A stretch of DNA of 6,660 nt from Candidatus Aminicenantota bacterium. Lineage in GTDB: Bacteria > Acidobacteriota > Aminicenantia > Aminicenantales > JAFGAV01. The stretch lies in the NCBI GenBank assembly GCA_016867615.1, contig VGJG01000095.1, forward strand, positions 1-6,660. The letters run 5' to 3'. The stretch's first letter is position 1. Every line of letters begins with the position of its first letter. A program made the position numbers and the translations under genes. This document shows positions 6,201 to 6,660 of this stretch, piece by piece. The notes beneath the pieces are model-generated. The model was not told the DNA's origin, did no database searches, and was given only the letters and a program-made list of their open reading frames with translations.

Positions 6201-6339
6201 TCTCTTCCATTTTGTGTGGCTCAGCCGGCCTCGGCAGGCCTTTTATCCGGACATGATCGTCGAGCCGGGTTGAGGCGCCGGAATCGCCCCTTGCCCTCAG
6301 GGGAACCAGTCCCGTCAGTCCCACAGAGAATGGAAGAGA
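6201..6339. repeat. 139-base element bounded by 19-base inverted repeats
   Basis: Bases 6201-6219 and 6321-6339 are inverted copies of each other with 17 of 19 positions complementary; one of the two exceptions would be a G-U pair in a + strand RNA. The inside is GC-rich, against AT-rich flanks, and contains three smaller stems: GGCCT/AGGCC at 6227-6240 followed by TTTT, CCGG/CCGG at 6265-6281, and CCCCT/AGGGG at 6287-6303. The whole could fold as a closed multi-branched RNA. It could instead be a short MITE-like insertion, but no target-site duplication is visible at its edges. No ORF of useful length lies in it on either strand. Confidence 0.5.
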
Positions 6340-6347
6340 ATCACGCG

Positions 6348-6376
6348 CTTACATAATTGATTGATATCATTATAAT
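6348..6376 (+). promoter_or_regulatory. Upstream sigma70-type promoter candidate facing right
   Basis: A perfect -10 box TATAAT at 6371-6376 has CTTACA (four of six) 17 bases upstream at 6348-6353. The surroundings are strongly AT-rich, which both favours promoter activity and makes chance TATAAT more likely. It would give a leader of about 260 bases to the gene at 6642. TATAAT also occurs on the minus strand in the same stretch, with a poorer -35. Confidence 0.4.
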
Positions 6377-6500
6377 TAATAACAATAAACGTCTGACCTG
6401 AAATTCCGGCGATTCTAAATTCCCGTCCACTAAATATTTCTAAGTTATTATTACTCAATAGGTTAAGGTTTTTTTCTCGTCCAGAAACGAATGCGGCCGA

Positions 6501-6530
6501 TTGACGTTTTGTTTTTATTCATGCTATAAG
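6501..6530 (+). promoter_or_regulatory. Strong sigma70-type promoter for the gene at the right edge
   Basis: TTGACG at 6501-6506 (five of six) and TATAAG at 6525-6530 (five of six) are 18 bases apart, and TGC at 6522-6524 supplies an extended -10. The spacer is T-rich. Transcription would start near 6537, giving a leader of about 105 bases before the GTG at 6642. This is the best promoter candidate in the window. Confidence 0.65.
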
Positions 6531-6535
6531 CATGA
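6519..6535. promoter_or_regulatory. Operator-like palindrome centred on the -10 box
   Basis: TCATGCT at 6519-6525 and AGCATGA at 6529-6535 are exact inverted copies separated by ATA, so a 17-base dyad straddles the TATAAG hexamer. A repressor bound here would block RNA polymerase directly. The dyad is perfect in its arms, but part of it is constrained by the -10 sequence itself, and no regulator gene is visible in the window. Confidence 0.4.
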
Positions 6536-6542
6536 GCCCTTG

Positions 6543-6570
6543 CGGACGAGCCTCTGAGAGGCGTCGTCCG
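6543..6570 (+). promoter_or_regulatory. Stable hairpin at the start of the 5' leader
   Basis: Bases 6543-6554 pair with 6558-6570 to give a 12-pair stem with a three-base TGA loop and one bulged G at 6563. It begins about six bases after the expected transcription start of the 6501-6530 promoter. No T-run follows, so it is not a terminator; a 5' stabilising structure or part of a regulatory leader is more likely. It does not match a riboswitch class I know. Confidence 0.45.
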
Positions 6571-6601
6571 GAGCTCTTAAGCGACTGAATTTAAATAGGT
6601 T

Positions 6602-6624
6602 TGGCAATGATGTTGTTATTGCCG
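6602..6624 (+). promoter_or_regulatory. Second leader hairpin just before the Shine-Dalgarno
   Basis: GGCAAT at 6603-6608 pairs with ATTGCC at 6618-6623 around a nine-base loop, with a possible T-G closing pair. It ends seven bases before the GAGGTG at 6631-6636, so it could affect ribosome access, but the Shine-Dalgarno itself is left unpaired in this fold. Confidence 0.35.
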
Positions 6625-6641
6625 TCAATTGAGGTGGCCCG

Positions 6642-6660
6642 GTGACGAGACTCATCATCA
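6642..6660 (+). CDS. Start of an unidentified gene running off the window
   Basis: A strong Shine-Dalgarno, GAGGTG at 6631-6636, is followed after five bases by GTG 6642-6644, then codons reading (M)TRLII to the window edge. Together with the promoter at 6501-6530 this looks like the true 5' end of a gene divergent from the SDR. Only six codons are visible, so nothing can be said of its product. The basic residue followed by hydrophobic ones would fit the beginning of a signal peptide or membrane protein, but that is a guess. Confidence 0.45.

Noticed and set aside
6227..6244. GGCCT/AGGCC stem followed by TTTT as a stand-alone terminator
   Set aside because: The stem is only five pairs, no + strand gene ends upstream of it, and it lies inside the larger 139-base inverted-repeat element, so I treat it as part of that.
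1..6660. CRISPR arrays, tRNA or rRNA genes, insertion sequences, defence or phage genes
   Set aside because: I saw no regularly spaced direct repeats, no tRNA- or rRNA-like sequence, and no transposase, integrase or nuclease motifs in any frame.

Overview
The window is GC-rich, tightly coding bacterial DNA carrying three recognisable genes, one small uncharacterised gene and the first codons of another gene at the right edge. An exported tricorn-type protease next to a DUF5916-type outer-membrane protein, with GC-rich codon use, suggests a Gram-negative bacterium of the Acidobacteriota/Aminicenantota kind. That placement is inferred from gene content only; the window has no rRNA or other marker gene.

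Layout, left to right. Positions 1-978 (+) hold the C-terminal part of a DUF5916-like outer-membrane beta-barrel protein whose start lies outside the window. Positions 979-1250 have no convincing gene but carry four strong inverted repeats. Positions 1251-1562 form a self-contained small transcription unit on the + strand: a sigma70-type promoter, a Shine-Dalgarno, a 51-residue highly charged coiled-coil ORF and an intrinsic-terminator-like hairpin. Positions 1736-5074 (-) encode a complete tricorn protease homologue with a signal peptide, two beta-propellers, a PDZ domain and an S41-type catalytic domain. Positions 5075-5260 are a short gap that contains, on the + strand, an open stretch reading like a membrane helix with a charged tail but lacking a normal start codon. 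Positions 5261-6109 (-) encode a short-chain dehydrogenase/reductase (SDR) fold protein.

Positions 6110-6641 are a 532-base, partly AT-rich intergenic region between divergently transcribed genes. It holds a 139-base element bounded by 19-base inverted repeats, two + strand promoter candidates (one with a palindrome centred on its -10 box), a structured leader and a Shine-Dalgarno followed by a GTG start at 6642. That last gene runs off the window after six codons.

The SDR and tricorn genes share a strand, but they are 186 bases apart and the tricorn gene has its own ribosome binding site and a possible promoter, so a shared operon is not established. No metabolic link between the genes can be read from the sequence. 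The most unusual coding observation is that the SDR keeps its nucleotide-binding motifs but appears to have lost all four catalytic tetrad residues. I found no CRISPR array, tRNA, rRNA, transposase or phage gene.
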